Shown here piece after piece: positions 42,721 to 51,417 of a DNA stretch of 64,000 bases (the stretch's first letter is position 1; each line of letters opens with the position of its first letter). The translations under genes and the position numbers were made by a program. The notes beneath the pieces were generated by a model. That model saw only the letters and a list, made by a program, of their open reading frames with translations. It searched no databases and was not told the origin of the DNA. The DNA is from an uncultured Clostridia bacterium (GTDB lineage Bacteria; Bacillota; Clostridia; Oscillospirales; Acutalibacteraceae), in assembly GCA_947589575.1 (NCBI GenBank), contig CANQBM010000005.1, positions 1 to 64,000 of the forward strand. The letters run 5' to 3'.

Positions 42721-42749
42721 ATTTTACCAAAAAACTTTATAAATTTCAA
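42721..42749 (-). promoter_or_regulatory. Promoter of the pqqD-like gene
   Basis: Minus strand: TTGAAA (42744-42749), 17 bases, TAAAAT (42721-42726), about 30 bases before the start. Confidence 0.6.
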
Positions 42750-42836
42750 TAGCTGTTCTGCACCAAGAGCGGTATTACAATTCTGTGTGCAATCATTCAA
42801 ATTATTCTTTTTATTTTTATTATTACATCCTTAACT

Positions 42837-42866
42837 AAAAAAGAGCGGCATTTCTGCCGCTCTTTT
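42837..42866. terminator. Terminator behind the small peptide B gene
   Basis: AAAAGAGCGGCA-tttc-TGCCGCTCTTTT, strong in both orientations, seven bases after the peptide stop. Confidence 0.88.
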
Positions 42867-42872
42867 CAATTA

Positions 42873-42986
42873 TTATTGTTCATCCGGTGGAACAATATTC
42901 TCAATTTCACCGCTTGTTGTTGCAATAATATCAACTGTATTAAACTCTTGTATCTCAGTTGACGGCTTTGTATAAAACTCTTTCAT
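42873..42986 (-). CDS. Small leader-type peptide B (37 aa), RiPP-precursor-like
   Basis: An ATG with AAGGAGA upstream opens a 37-codon frame: MKEFYTKPSTEIQEFNTVDI, then IATTS and the tail GEIENIVPPDEQ. It shares MKE-x-Y-x-KP, EF-x-TVD-x-I and a Thr/Ser pair with peptide A at 24.57 kb, while the tails are unrelated apart from acidity. It starts 29 bases after the stop of the giant surface-protein gene and is followed by a terminator, so both are on one transcript. The PqqD-like gene lies next downstream. A modified-peptide precursor is a reasonable inference; a plain small protein is the alternative. Confidence 0.62.
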   Translation of the reverse strand: MKEFYTKPSTEIQEFNTVDIIATTSGEIENIVPPDEQ

Positions 42987-43015
42987 TATATTTGTGTTCT
43001 CCTTTTTTAATATAA

Positions 43016-46000
43016 TTATAATGCGTCGTAATCAAACGGTTCAAAGTCGGTATAAACAATTTCTGTTACACCTGAATTTGACTGATCAACGTAAGCAAGG
43101 AATGCTCTTGCATAAATCTTACCTGCCTGTGATGTACGACCTAAGTTCAACGCAAATTGCTCTACCTCTGTTGTACAATAGCAGGCTTTGATTGACGACC
43201 TGTCTACGTTGCCAAGGGTAAGCTCGCCGGTGTCAGCGCTGGTACTGTATATGAAACCGGCATTTACATATGTATAACCCTCTACCATTGTACGTGTAGC
43301 AAGGAAAGATGCCTTGATATTACCATCCGCGCCGATTTGGGTTGTAGAAACAGCGGCCACCGCAGGGGTTTCTGTTACACTTTCAGTTTCAAATGTGAGT
43401 GTAACATCGGCGCCTAAATAGAAGGTGTATGACTCGCCGTAAGCAACGATTGTGTCGCCTATCTTCCAAGCCTTTGCACCGGGCGCTGTTACCGTTACCA
43501 GAGCACTGTAAATGATTCCGTCAAGCTCATCCTGAGCTTCACTGTCAGGAGTTGAAATGGTTGCTCCGACTGCGGTCACTTTATATGTTTGGTCGGCATT
43601 TATCTCATAATTAGCATAAATCGTTGCGGCTGATGTAAGAGCATGAATCTGCTCATCTGTTAATGACCATCCGGTAAATGTTTGGCCTGCTACAACGGGA
43701 CCATCGGGAATTACAATTTCATCGCCGCTTGTTACAGTCTGCGTATTAAAAACATTACCATACTTATCCGCAAATACAACTGTAAACTCTGAAAATTCAT
43801 CCTCCTGGAATATAGGCTCATATGTAATATCGGCAAGAACTGTGGCACTATGAGGATTATTGTTTTTTCCGCCGCCTAAAATCGCGTTGTTAACCATCCA
43901 GCCAATAAATGAGGAACCGTCAATAGGTGTAGCCGTAAGAACAATCTGTGTATCATAATCAGCATGAATATTCAAGTTTGCTGTGCCGTACTCGGCTGCC
44001 GGAACACTTTCTGTGGTAAGAACGCCGTTTTTGTAGTACTGAACTTCCGTTGAACCAAGCGGATTGGAAACTATTGTTACATTCGGATTAAGGGCCGGAA
44101 TTTCACTGCCTCCCTTTGTCTGACCGCAAACAGTACACTGGTAAATGGCCTCCTGACCCGGTACACCGACTTTCGGAGGAAATCCTGAATCTATCTCATC
44201 CCATGTGCATGGAACTTCCGTTGTGCTGTCGCATCTTGTACACTGTACTGTATGGTTCTCACCGTCAGTACCCTGTGTAACTGAACCCTTGTAATCGTGA
44301 CCGAGTGCGGGAGCTGATTTATCAGGAGTAATCACCTCCGAAACAAGAGCCTCGCAAAGTGAACAATAAACTCTCATTATATCAGAAGCTCCCTCTTCAC
44401 AATTCGGCTCTATTCTGTCGTAAACAGGCTCACCGGGTTTGTGATAAGATAAATCAAATGAGTACGTTTTCTTAGCGTCGTTAACTGTTACAGTTGTCAC
44501 TGCAGACTCATCATCAAGTGAATATCCTTCAGGAGCGGTAACAGCTATTGAATAATCACCAAACGGAACTGTAACCGATACTCCATCCTCGTTAAGTTCA
44601 ATCTCATTTCCCTGTGAATCAGTAACAGTGTATTGAACATTATCTATCGCGTTGCCTTTACAATCAGCTATATTAATATCAATATTAACAAAATATCTTG
44701 TGTCTATATAACGGAAATCTTCATTTATATCCTGAGATATAGCGTTGTTTACTTCCGTAACAAGTCCGCCGATTGCGTCTGCAAGATTTTCATATCTGTT
44801 ATAATAACCGTCTAAATTATTTCTGATATTATCAAGAACATTTGAAACCTGATTATCCTCTCCGAATATTTCACCGACGAAATCAATAACATTTCCAAGT
44901 ACATAATCAGCATATTCATTAAAATCAGTAAAGGCATTTCCGATTTGCTCTTTGTACTGTTCAAACTGCTCCTCTGTAACAATGAATTCGGTTATATCAA
45001 CATCAAAACGATTGTTAAGAGCGTCAACAATTACAGGGAAGATAACACCTGTGCTTACATATGCCGTTCCGTCATTATTGAGCGTAAATGTAAGAATTGT
45101 AGAATTTCTATCATATCCAAAAGGAGCCGAAGTCTCAATCATAATATATGAGCCTGCTTTAAAGCCTGTTGTAACATTAATATTATCGCTCATTTCAGCA
45201 AGCTTAGTAAGCAGCGGTAAATATTCTTCCGGAATAACATTGCCGAAAACTGACTCAATCACCTGTGCAAGCTGCTCACCTGAAACAACGCCGCTGTCCA
45301 GAACAGTACCAAGTGTATTTAACATATTTTTGGAATTGTTCAGCTCAACAAGACCGGTTTCGTCAGAGGTTGACGTTAAAATTGCCGGTATTGTAATTTC
45401 GGGAAGAAGTGAAGGATTTATAGTCGCAATCGAAAGAATAAGTCCGATAATCGTTCCGACATCAATGTTGGACCAGTCTGTGCCCGAAAGCTGCTCAAGA
45501 ATGCTGTTAAAATCCAATCCGCCAACGATGTCAGGCGCCGCTCCTGCCAAATCTTTTACAAACTGAATAAGTCCGTCTCTGTCAATCAGCAAGAAATCCG
45601 CGCCCGCTACCGGCTCGTCATTCTGGTCAACCTTATGGAAGCTGATTGAGATGCTGTTGTTTTTAAATACCTTAAAGGTTGCCCCAAAGCTGTAGGTATT
45701 ATTTGTTAACGCTGTGTAAGAGCCAAAACTGGATTTTGCAAATTTATCACCTGTTACAGCTCCGTCCTCTCTTGCGACGTTAAACTCGTACGCTGTCTTA
45801 TCAACTACAAATCCATCTTCACTGGAAGTCTGCTGAATTGTGTATGTACCGTACTTCAATCCGGAAAATACATACTTTGTAAATCCGATAGAACCTAAAA
45901 TCGGTATACTGTAGCTGTCATTTTTTACTTCAAAAGTATAATCTCCAAGTCCAGTCTCCTCATCAACAGGAGTAAGAAGCTTTCCGTTGCTGTCACGAAT

Positions 46001-47158
46001 TTCAAAGTTCGCGCCGTCATAAGCTACGGGAAGAGCTCCGTCATAAAGCATAAAATCAACTGTAAAGCTGCCTGTAGGAGCAGGGGCAAACACGGCGTCA
46101 AAAGCTATATCCTTGAGAGCCGAAACAGATTCGGACTCATAAACGTATGTATGCTCTGTAACCTCTTTAAAACCGTGCGCCTTTGCTGTGTATGTAAGGG
46201 TTTCCGTGTCATCGCTCCACATGCTCTGGTCAGGAAGCATAGAAGTAACATCAGTATCCAGAACAGCCGTTTTGCCTGTTAAAGTCTTAATATTCTCAGT
46301 AAGAACTCTGTACGCAAGCCTTATCATACTTGTCTTAACATTGTTAATAATAGCTTCCCTTGCAGTTTTCTTTGTTGTGCTGTTGCCGTCTGCCGGTTTA
46401 TTGCTTGTTTCAACATCCGCACCAAGCTCATAACCTTCAATTCCGATTGTAACATTGGCGCTGAATATATTAAAAATACTCTTTTTATTATAACTCTTAT
46501 CAATACTGTAAGTTATATCATATTCTTCAAGAGAATCGGTTACATAGGTAAATTCCTTTTCCTCAACAGAATATTCGTTATTACCAAGAGCATTCTTTGT
46601 CTGAACCGCATCCCAAGCCTTAACAGATGTAAGCTTATCTTCATCATATGCCTTGCCGTCTTCATCCTGGTAAAGCGTAACGGTTTTATCCTCACCGCCT
46701 GTTGCCGCATTATATTCAGCCGAAGTGATTCGCTGTCTTTCACCGCCGTCAACAGTTACGAAATATTCCTTATTTGAAAATTCGCCCTCCTGAGGATCGG
46801 TTTCCTTAATAAGAGCATACTTGTCATTGTCGTACGCGAGTCTCTTAACGCTATAATATGCGCCGTCAGGAATGTCGCTGATAACAGCGCTTACGTTGTA
46901 CGGCATTGTGAGATAGCCGTCAGTAACGTCATAAGTTTCAGCGTCGCTGCCAACCGCAGTTCCGTTGTACGGCTGACCGTCAATTTCAATATAGTATGTA
47001 AATTCTATACCGCTGTCTATTTCAACATCCGATACACTGACATTTGAAGAAATTTTAATTCCATCATTCTCTGCCGCAAATGATACAAAAGGTAAATTAC
47101 ATGTCAACATTAGGACAGATAAAATCAGTGCTATACTTCTCTTAAAAGACTTTTTCAT
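43016..47158 (-). CDS. Large secreted surface protein with prealbumin-like and CxxC modules
   Basis: A 1380-residue exported protein with signal peptide MKKSFKRSIALILSVLMLTC followed by NLPFVSFA. Beta-rich SpaA/Cna-B-like modules fill the first half (for example ISFHKVDQNDEPVAGADFLL near residue 500). A Cna-B-like module lies at about 820-900. CxxC modules lie at about 919-1020 (YCSLCEALV, VQCTRCDSTT, YQCTVCGQTK). Bacterial repeat regions follow at about 1040-1180, including an InlB-like VFNTQTVTSGDE ... FTGWSL. The C-terminal 170 residues are unassigned. No LPxTG, SLH or dockerin is seen, so the anchor is unclear. GGGG lies unusually far (13 bases) from the ATG. Co-transcribed with small peptide B. 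Confidence 0.85.
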   Translation of the reverse strand: MKKSFKRSIALILSVLMLTCNLPFVSFAAENDGIKISSNVSVSDVEIDSGIEFTYYIEIDGQPYNGTAVGSDAETYDVTDGYLTMPYNVSAVISDIPDGAYYSVKRLAYDNDKYALIKETDPQEGEFSNKEYFVTVDGGERQRITSAEYNAATGGEDKTVTLYQDEDGKAYDEDKLTSVKAWDAVQTKNALGNNEYSVEEKEFTYVTDSLEEYDITYSIDKSYNKKSIFNIFSANVTIGIEGYELGADVETSNKPADGNSTTKKTAREAIINNVKTSMIRLAYRVLTENIKTLTGKTAVLDTDVTSMLPDQSMWSDDTETLTYTAKAHGFKEVTEHTYVYESESVSALKDIAFDAVFAPAPTGSFTVDFMLYDGALPVAYDGANFEIRDSNGKLLTPVDEETGLGDYTFEVKNDSYSIPILGSIGFTKYVFSGLKYGTYTIQQTSSEDGFVVDKTAYEFNVAREDGAVTGDKFAKSSFGSYTALTNNTYSFGATFKVFKNNSISISFHKVDQNDEPVAGADFLLIDRDGLIQFVKDLAGAAPDIVGGLDFNSILEQLSGTDWSNIDVGTIIGLILSIATINPSLLPEITIPAILTSTSDETGLVELNNSKNMLNTLGTVLDSGVVSGEQLAQVIESVFGNVIPEEYLPLLTKLAEMSDNINVTTGFKAGSYIMIETSAPFGYDRNSTILTFTLNNDGTAYVSTGVIFPVIVDALNNRFDVDITEFIVTEEQFEQYKEQIGNAFTDFNEYADYVLGNVIDFVGEIFGEDNQVSNVLDNIRNNLDGYYNRYENLADAIGGLVTEVNNAISQDINEDFRYIDTRYFVNIDINIADCKGNAIDNVQYTVTDSQGNEIELNEDGVSVTVPFGDYSIAVTAPEGYSLDDESAVTTVTVNDAKKTYSFDLSYHKPGEPVYDRIEPNCEEGASDIMRVYCSLCEALVSEVITPDKSAPALGHDYKGSVTQGTDGENHTVQCTRCDSTTEVPCTWDEIDSGFPPKVGVPGQEAIYQCTVCGQTKGGSEIPALNPNVTIVSNPLGSTEVQYYKNGVLTTESVPAAEYGTANLNIHADYDTQIVLTATPIDGSSFIGWMVNNAILGGGKNNNPHSATVLADITYEPIFQEDEFSEFTVVFADKYGNVFNTQTVTSGDEIVIPDGPVVAGQTFTGWSLTDEQIHALTSAATIYANYEINADQTYKVTAVGATISTPDSEAQDELDGIIYSALVTVTAPGAKAWKIGDTIVAYGESYTFYLGADVTLTFETESVTETPAVAAVSTTQIGADGNIKASFLATRTMVEGYTYVNAGFIYSTSADTGELTLGNVDRSSIKACYCTTEVEQFALNLGRTSQAGKIYARAFLAYVDQSNSGVTEIVYTDFEPFDYDAL

Positions 47159-47351
47159 GAATAAGACTTATCCCCTTTCTTTAGCGTAAAATAATATTGT
47201 CTAATATATTATATTTACTAATATACAGTTAGTGTAATAATAACGACTAAAAATTTATAAAAATTTAATAATTATTTTAGTTAAAAGCACGAAGTTTTTA
47301 TATAACTAAAAACAAAATGTGTTAAAATATGTCAAAAATATCTTTTTGCTC
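47159..47351. other. AT-rich divergent intergenic region
   Basis: Between the surface-protein gene (minus) and the NifU-like gene (plus). It contains a TAGTTA ... TAACTA inverted repeat (about 47278-47309) that could be regulatory. No convincing minus-strand promoter could be chosen among several A/T-rich candidates. No gene. Confidence 0.4.
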
Positions 47352-47442
47352 TTGAAGATGTATCTTAAATTGGTTATAATATTTCTAATAATTTTTATAA
47401 TTATATATTGACTTGCAAAAGCGGTTGATTTCTCTTTTGCAA
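47352..47442 (+). promoter_or_regulatory. Promoter and leader hairpin of the NifU-like/GGGtGRT operon
   Basis: TTGAAG (47352-47357), 17 bases, TATAAT (47375-47380). In the leader, TTGCAAAAG (47413-47421) and CTTTTGCAA (47434-47442) form a perfect 9-bp inverted repeat just before the ribosome site. No T-run follows; it could be an operator or a leader hairpin. Confidence 0.6.
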
Positions 47443-47464
47443 ATCTATTGGAAGGAGTAAACAT

Positions 47465-48157
47465 ATGGTCTATTCAAATGAAGTTGAGCAGATGTGCACC
47501 GTAAAAAAAGGTCCGCATCACGGCCCGGCGCCCATTCCTGAAGAAGGCAAGTGGGTAAAATCTTATCAAATTTCAGACATCAGCGGTTTTTCGCACGGTA
47601 TCGGCTGGTGCGCGCCTCAGCAGGGCGCCTGCAAAATCAGCCTCAATGTTAAAAACGGTATCGTTGAAGAGGCTCTTGTTGAAACAATCGGTTGCTCAGG
47701 TATGACTCATTCAGCTGCTATGGCTGCCGAAATTCTTCCCGGTAAAACTCTCCTTGAGTGTCTTAATACCGACCTTGTTTGCGATGCTATCAATGTCGCT
47801 ATGAGAGAAATCTTTAAGCAACTTGCTTACGGACGCTCACAATCGGCTTTCTCAGAGGACGGTCTTGTAATCGGCGCGGCGCTTGAGGATCTCGGTAAGG
47901 GACTTCGCTCACAGGTTGGTACAATGTTCTCAACAAAGCTCAAGGGTGTTCGTTATATGGAAATGGCAGAGGGCTATGTTACACGTATGGCGCTTGACGA
48001 GGACGGCGAGGTTATCGGATACGAATTTGTTAAACTTGGTAAAATGCTTGAGGATATCCGTCACGGTAAAACTCCCGATGAAGCTTATAAAGCAAATATC
48101 GGTAACTACGGTCGCTTTGCTAATGCTGCAAAGTATATTGACCCGAGAGAAGAATAA
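47465..48157 (+). CDS. NifU-like iron-sulfur cluster assembly scaffold protein
   Basis: A 230-residue protein with an IscU/NifU-N-like fold: KISLNVKNGIVEEALVETIGCSGM, AAEILPGKTLLECLNTD and CDAIN. Cysteines lie at WCAPQQGAC, GCSGM, ECLN and CDA. The cluster-site spacing is unlike classical IscU, but this is the typical partner of GGGtGRT proteins in Clostridia. AAGGAG precedes the ATG. It is 18 bases upstream of the GGGtGRT gene. Presumed Fe-S scaffold or specialised maturation factor; the client is unknown. Confidence 0.87.
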   Translation: MVYSNEVEQMCTVKKGPHHGPAPIPEEGKWVKSYQISDISGFSHGIGWCAPQQGACKISLNVKNGIVEEALVETIGCSGMTHSAAMAAEILPGKTLLECLNTDLVCDAINVAMREIFKQLAYGRSQSAFSEDGLVIGAALEDLGKGLRSQVGTMFSTKLKGVRYMEMAEGYVTRMALDEDGEVIGYEFVKLGKMLEDIRHGKTPDEAYKANIGNYGRFANAAKYIDPREE

Positions 48158-48175
48158 GATAAGGAGGACAATAAA

Positions 48176-49183
48176 ATGGCAAATGATGTAAAATTTGAAG
48201 GCAAGGAAAGAAGACTTGCCAAAATTGAAAAATGTCTTGCTGAATATGGTCTTTCAAGTCTTGAAGAAGCAAGAGATTTATGTTCATCAAAGGGCATTGA
48301 CGTTGACGCTATTGTAAAAGGCGTTCAACCGATAGCCTTTGAAAACGCAAGCTGGGCATATACACTCGGTGTTGCCGTTGCAATTCAAAAAGGTGTTAAA
48401 ACGGCATCTGAAGCTGCCGCCGCAATCGGTATCGGTCTTCAGGCATTCTGTATTCCCGGCTCGGTTGCAGAGCAGAGAAATGTTGGTTTAGGCCACGGTA
48501 ATCTCGGCGCTAAGCTCCTCAGTGAGGAAACAAAATGCTTTGCGTTTCTTGCGGGTCATGAATCCTTTGCCGCCGCTGAGGGAGCAATCGGTATTGCAAG
48601 AACAGCTAATAAGGTTCGTAAGGAACCGCTCAAGGTTATCCTTAACGGTCTCGGCAAGGACGCGGCCTATATCATTTCACGTATCAACGGTTTCACCTAT
48701 GTAAAAACCGATTATGATTTTTATACAGGCGAACTTAAGATTGAGTCCGAAAAAGCTTTTTCCGAAGGTGAAAGAGCGGCTGTAAAATGCTACGGCGCTA
48801 ACGACGTTCTTGAAGGCGTTGCTATTATGAAGCATGAGGGCGTTGACGTTTCCATTACAGGTAACTCAACTAACCCTACACGTTTTCAGCATCTTGTAGC
48901 AGGCACATATAAAAAGTGGGCTCTTGAAAACGGCAAAACCTATTTCTCGGTTGCATCGGGCGGAGGCACAGGACGCACGCTTCACCCTGATAATATGGCT
49001 GCCGGCCCTGCATCATACGGACTTACAGACTCAATGGGAAGAATGCACGGCGACGCTCAGTTTGCCGGTTCTTCTTCAGTTCCCGCGCACGTTGAGATGA
49101 TGGGACTTATCGGTATGGGCAACAACCCGATGGTAGGCGCAACGGTTGCCTGCGCGGTTGCTGTTGAGGAAGCATTAAAATAA
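48176..49183 (+). CDS. GGGtGRT protein
   Basis: A 335-residue protein named for its ASGGGTGRTLHPDN motif. Other conserved blocks are IGLQAFCIPGSVAEQRNVGLGH (in part), AGHESFAAAEGAIGIARTANKVRKEP, GNSTNPTRFQHL and MHGDAQFAGSSSVPAHVEMMG. The glycine-rich motif and HPDN suggest a nucleotide or anionic ligand. The function is not established; consistent pairing with a NifU-like gene links it to Fe-S biology. AAGGAGG precedes the ATG. A terminator lies downstream. Confidence 0.92.
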   Translation: MANDVKFEGKERRLAKIEKCLAEYGLSSLEEARDLCSSKGIDVDAIVKGVQPIAFENASWAYTLGVAVAIQKGVKTASEAAAAIGIGLQAFCIPGSVAEQRNVGLGHGNLGAKLLSEETKCFAFLAGHESFAAAEGAIGIARTANKVRKEPLKVILNGLGKDAAYIISRINGFTYVKTDYDFYTGELKIESEKAFSEGERAAVKCYGANDVLEGVAIMKHEGVDVSITGNSTNPTRFQHLVAGTYKKWALENGKTYFSVASGGGTGRTLHPDNMAAGPASYGLTDSMGRMHGDAQFAGSSSVPAHVEMMGLIGMGNNPMVGATVACAVAVEEALK

Positions 49184-49275
49184 AAACGTGTATTCAGAGT
49201 TTTAATGTGTGTTAATTATCTGTATTATAAAGCCTTAATTTAAGGCGTTTACTGACAGTTAAATAAATCATAGTT

Positions 49276-49325
49276 GAACACATCATTTTAGTTATTTACT
49301 ATCATGATGTGTTCTTTTTATTTTA
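49276..49325 (+). terminator. Terminator of the GGGtGRT operon
   Basis: GAACACATCAT / ATGATGTGTTC (49276-49286 and 49304-49314), followed by TTTTTATTTT. Confidence 0.82.
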
Positions 49326-49346
49326 CTAAAAAGGATGTTAAACTTG

Positions 49347-49380
49347 CCGGATATGAACAGGCTATCCTGCTCATATCCGG
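49347..49380. other. Near-perfect hairpin without T-run
   Basis: CCGGATATGA / TCATATCCGG plus, inside one A-C mismatch, CAGG / CCTG around loop CTAT: a 15-position stem in a 34-base palindrome. It stands in a 400-base gene-free stretch (49326-49725). It is not a normal terminator. It may be a structured RNA, protein-binding site or mobile-element end. Confidence 0.5.
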
Positions 49381-49674
49381 ATACGTCAATTACTGCAATA
49401 ACTTCATATTTAAACTAAAACAAAACCGACACCTATTGAAAAAAGCCAGTATTTTGCTTGTCAATTTATTTTTTACCATAGTATGATGTTTTTGCACTGC
49501 CCGCATAATCCGGGGCGGTTTAATATTTCCTGCCGCCGCATTATTGTTTCTACTTATAGTAAAGCGTGTAATTATATGCTATAATAAATTATGCAAAGCT
49601 ATGTAACATTAACGGTCTGATTTTGTGCCGATAAATCAAAAAATAATTAATTTGAAAATATATGAAGAAAATTA

Positions 49675-49705
49675 TTGACTTTTACCTTGGGTAAAAATTT
49701 AAAAT
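49675..49705 (+). promoter_or_regulatory. MerR-type promoter with 19-base spacer and palindrome
   Basis: TTGACT (49675-49680), 19-base spacer, TAAAAT (49700-49705). The spacer holds TTTACC-TTG-GGTAAA (49681-49695). An over-long spacer containing a dyad is the hallmark of MerR-activated promoters, and the gene downstream encodes a MerR protein. Confidence 0.8.
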
Positions 49706-49725
49706 GACACTTGAGGTGATAATAA

Positions 49726-50262
49726 ATGCGCATAAAAGAGGCTTGCAAGAAAACAGGATTAACAGACAAGGCAATCAGACTCTATATTGCAAACCGACTT
49801 ATCAACCCTGCTTTTACCGAAAATTATTCCGGCCGAAAAAATTACAGCTTTAGCGACGATGACGTTGATGTCCTTAACAAAATAGCCTTACTTCGCAGGT
49901 ATGACTTTTCTGTAAATGATATAAGAGAAATGCTGATTAATAAAGATAATGTTTTGTCTATACTTGAAAAGCACCTCAATAACACAAAACAAAATGTTGA
50001 AGAATCATCTATGGTGTTGGCTAATTTAACTAATGCTTATGACAAATCTGTCTCAGATGTTGATGAGCTGTGTATTATTCTGAACGAAAATCTTGAGCCG
50101 AACAATTTTGAAATAATGAATTTTATAAATTCAGTTTGGGAAAAGATAAAAAGAAAAATGCCGGCACTGCTCGTTATTTGTATAGTCGGATTTATTGTTT
50201 CAATATTACTGCTTATTGCCGTAACAATTTTATTATCAAAACTATTTTTACTATTGGATTGA
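49726..50262 (+). CDS. MerR family regulator with C-terminal membrane helix
   Basis: A 178-residue protein. The N-terminal MerR helix-turn-helix and wing (residues 1-70, RIKEACKKTGLTDKAIRLYI, NYSFSDDDVDVLNKIALLRRYDFSV) lead to a coiled coil (about 80-120) and one strong transmembrane helix (about 148-172). MerR proteins tethered to the membrane are unusual. GAGGTGAT lies before the ATG. It is followed directly by two membrane-protein genes, probably one operon under its own dyad-containing promoter. Confidence 0.87.
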   Translation: MRIKEACKKTGLTDKAIRLYIANRLINPAFTENYSGRKNYSFSDDDVDVLNKIALLRRYDFSVNDIREMLINKDNVLSILEKHLNNTKQNVEESSMVLANLTNAYDKSVSDVDELCIILNENLEPNNFEIMNFINSVWEKIKRKMPALLVICIVGFIVSILLLIAVTILLSKLFLLLD

Positions 50263-50272
50263 TGTGAGTAAA

Positions 50273-50971
50273 ATGAAATTACATAATAAAACAATATATA
50301 ATTATAAAGCCATAATAAACGGTACGGAATATTACTTTAACAAAGGCGATATTATTAATTTTGAATATTCGGAAAAAACCAAGGTTGAATTGAAATGCCT
50401 GAAAAAGCCGTCTGTTCATCTTGATTGGCTGACTATAATTTTTTTGCAAATGTTTTTTGGCTCAACAACAATAACAAATATCTATGCTGATTACTCATTT
50501 GTGATAAGCAGTGATGAATGCGAAATTATAGAAATAAAGTATAATGACTGGACTCCAAGGGAACAAATCAATATAAATACATGCTATGCGGATGCCGATG
50601 TAACTGACGAAGAATACAAATTGCCGTTGCTTGAGAAAGTAAGGAAAAAGCATAAAAATCTTCATTTGTTTATATCAAATGCATTACCGCTTGGCATTGC
50701 CTGTCTTGTGCTTTGCTTTTTTATGGACCCGCCAACACTTTTTATCATTCTTTTTATAGTCTGGCTGTTATTGTTTGAACTTCCGGGGCTTAAGGAAATT
50801 AAACGGTTTAAGCAGATTATGAAACCCGATTTACTTAATGAGAAGCTATGCGAATATGCTGTAAACAGGAGAAAACACAATTATGAATTCAATGAGGATT
50901 TATCAAGAACAGGAAAATTTGTGCAAAAAATAATTAATAAAATGTTTAAGTTTGACGAGGACAAAAAATGA
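50273..50971 (+). CDS. Membrane protein of unknown function in the MerR operon
   Basis: A 232-residue protein. The N-terminal 120 residues are beta-rich and soluble-looking (IYNYKAIINGTEYYFNKGD), including one hydrophobic stretch near 50-65; two helices follow at about 135-170, then a basic C terminus. No family recognised. The ATG at 50273 is preferred; a GTG at 50264 would add three residues. It follows the MerR gene by ten bases and overlaps the next start by four. Confidence 0.65.
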   Translation: MKLHNKTIYNYKAIINGTEYYFNKGDIINFEYSEKTKVELKCLKKPSVHLDWLTIIFLQMFFGSTTITNIYADYSFVISSDECEIIEIKYNDWTPREQININTCYADADVTDEEYKLPLLEKVRKKHKNLHLFISNALPLGIACLVLCFFMDPPTLFIILFIVWLLLFELPGLKEIKRFKQIMKPDLLNEKLCEYAVNRRKHNYEFNEDLSRTGKFVQKIINKMFKFDEDKK

Positions 50972-51333
50972 ATACAATAGAAACTATATACGCGTCGGGC
51001 AGAATAGTTCAGTTGATTTTAGTTCCTGTTTTTAGAGAACTTGCTGCTGTTTTATTGGCTGTCGCCATATCAAAGGACTGTAAAGCAAGAAACAACGGCA
51101 GCGGCGCGCTTTGGGGAATTTTCACTCTTTTATTCCCCGTCCTTTCGGGAATTATTTACGGCTTTTACAGCAGAACTCTTGTTGACAGAAAAGGCAAAAC
51201 AGCAAAGGACATAAAAAATATTAAAACTTCCCGCAAATTAACATTTACTGCCATATGTATATATGGCATGTCCTTGATTGTTGCATTGATTGCTGTAATA
51301 ACAAGTATTGCTTCCGGTATAGCATTGTCATAA
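50968..51333 (+). CDS. Small membrane protein in the MerR operon
   Basis: A 121-residue protein with helices at about 12-34, 44-63 and 90-115, joined by a basic loop with KDCKARNNGSGALWGIF. This resembles small phospholipase-D-nuclease-N-like or DUF-type membrane proteins, but no confident family can be given. The start overlaps the stop of the preceding gene (ATGA). Last gene of the operon. Confidence 0.65.
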   Translation: MNTIETIYASGRIVQLILVPVFRELAAVLLAVAISKDCKARNNGSGALWGIFTLLFPVLSGIIYGFYSRTLVDRKGKTAKDIKNIKTSRKLTFTAICIYGMSLIVALIAVITSIASGIALS

Positions 51334-51417
51334 AAAACAGTTACATTCATCCATAAAATATTTTTGTTGTACTATTTATGTTGTTTACAAAAAGCAATAA
51401 ACTTATAAAAGATATAT

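Noticed and set aside
42706-42836. A frame on the minus strand upstream of pqqD reading a Cys- and Asn-rich peptide
   Set aside because: No start codon with a ribosome site, and its 3' half coincides with the pqqD promoter (TTGAAA-17-TAAAAT).
49304-49486. A 60-codon plus-strand frame after the GGGtGRT gene
   Set aside because: It begins inside the terminator hairpin, has no ribosome site and crosses the second palindrome.
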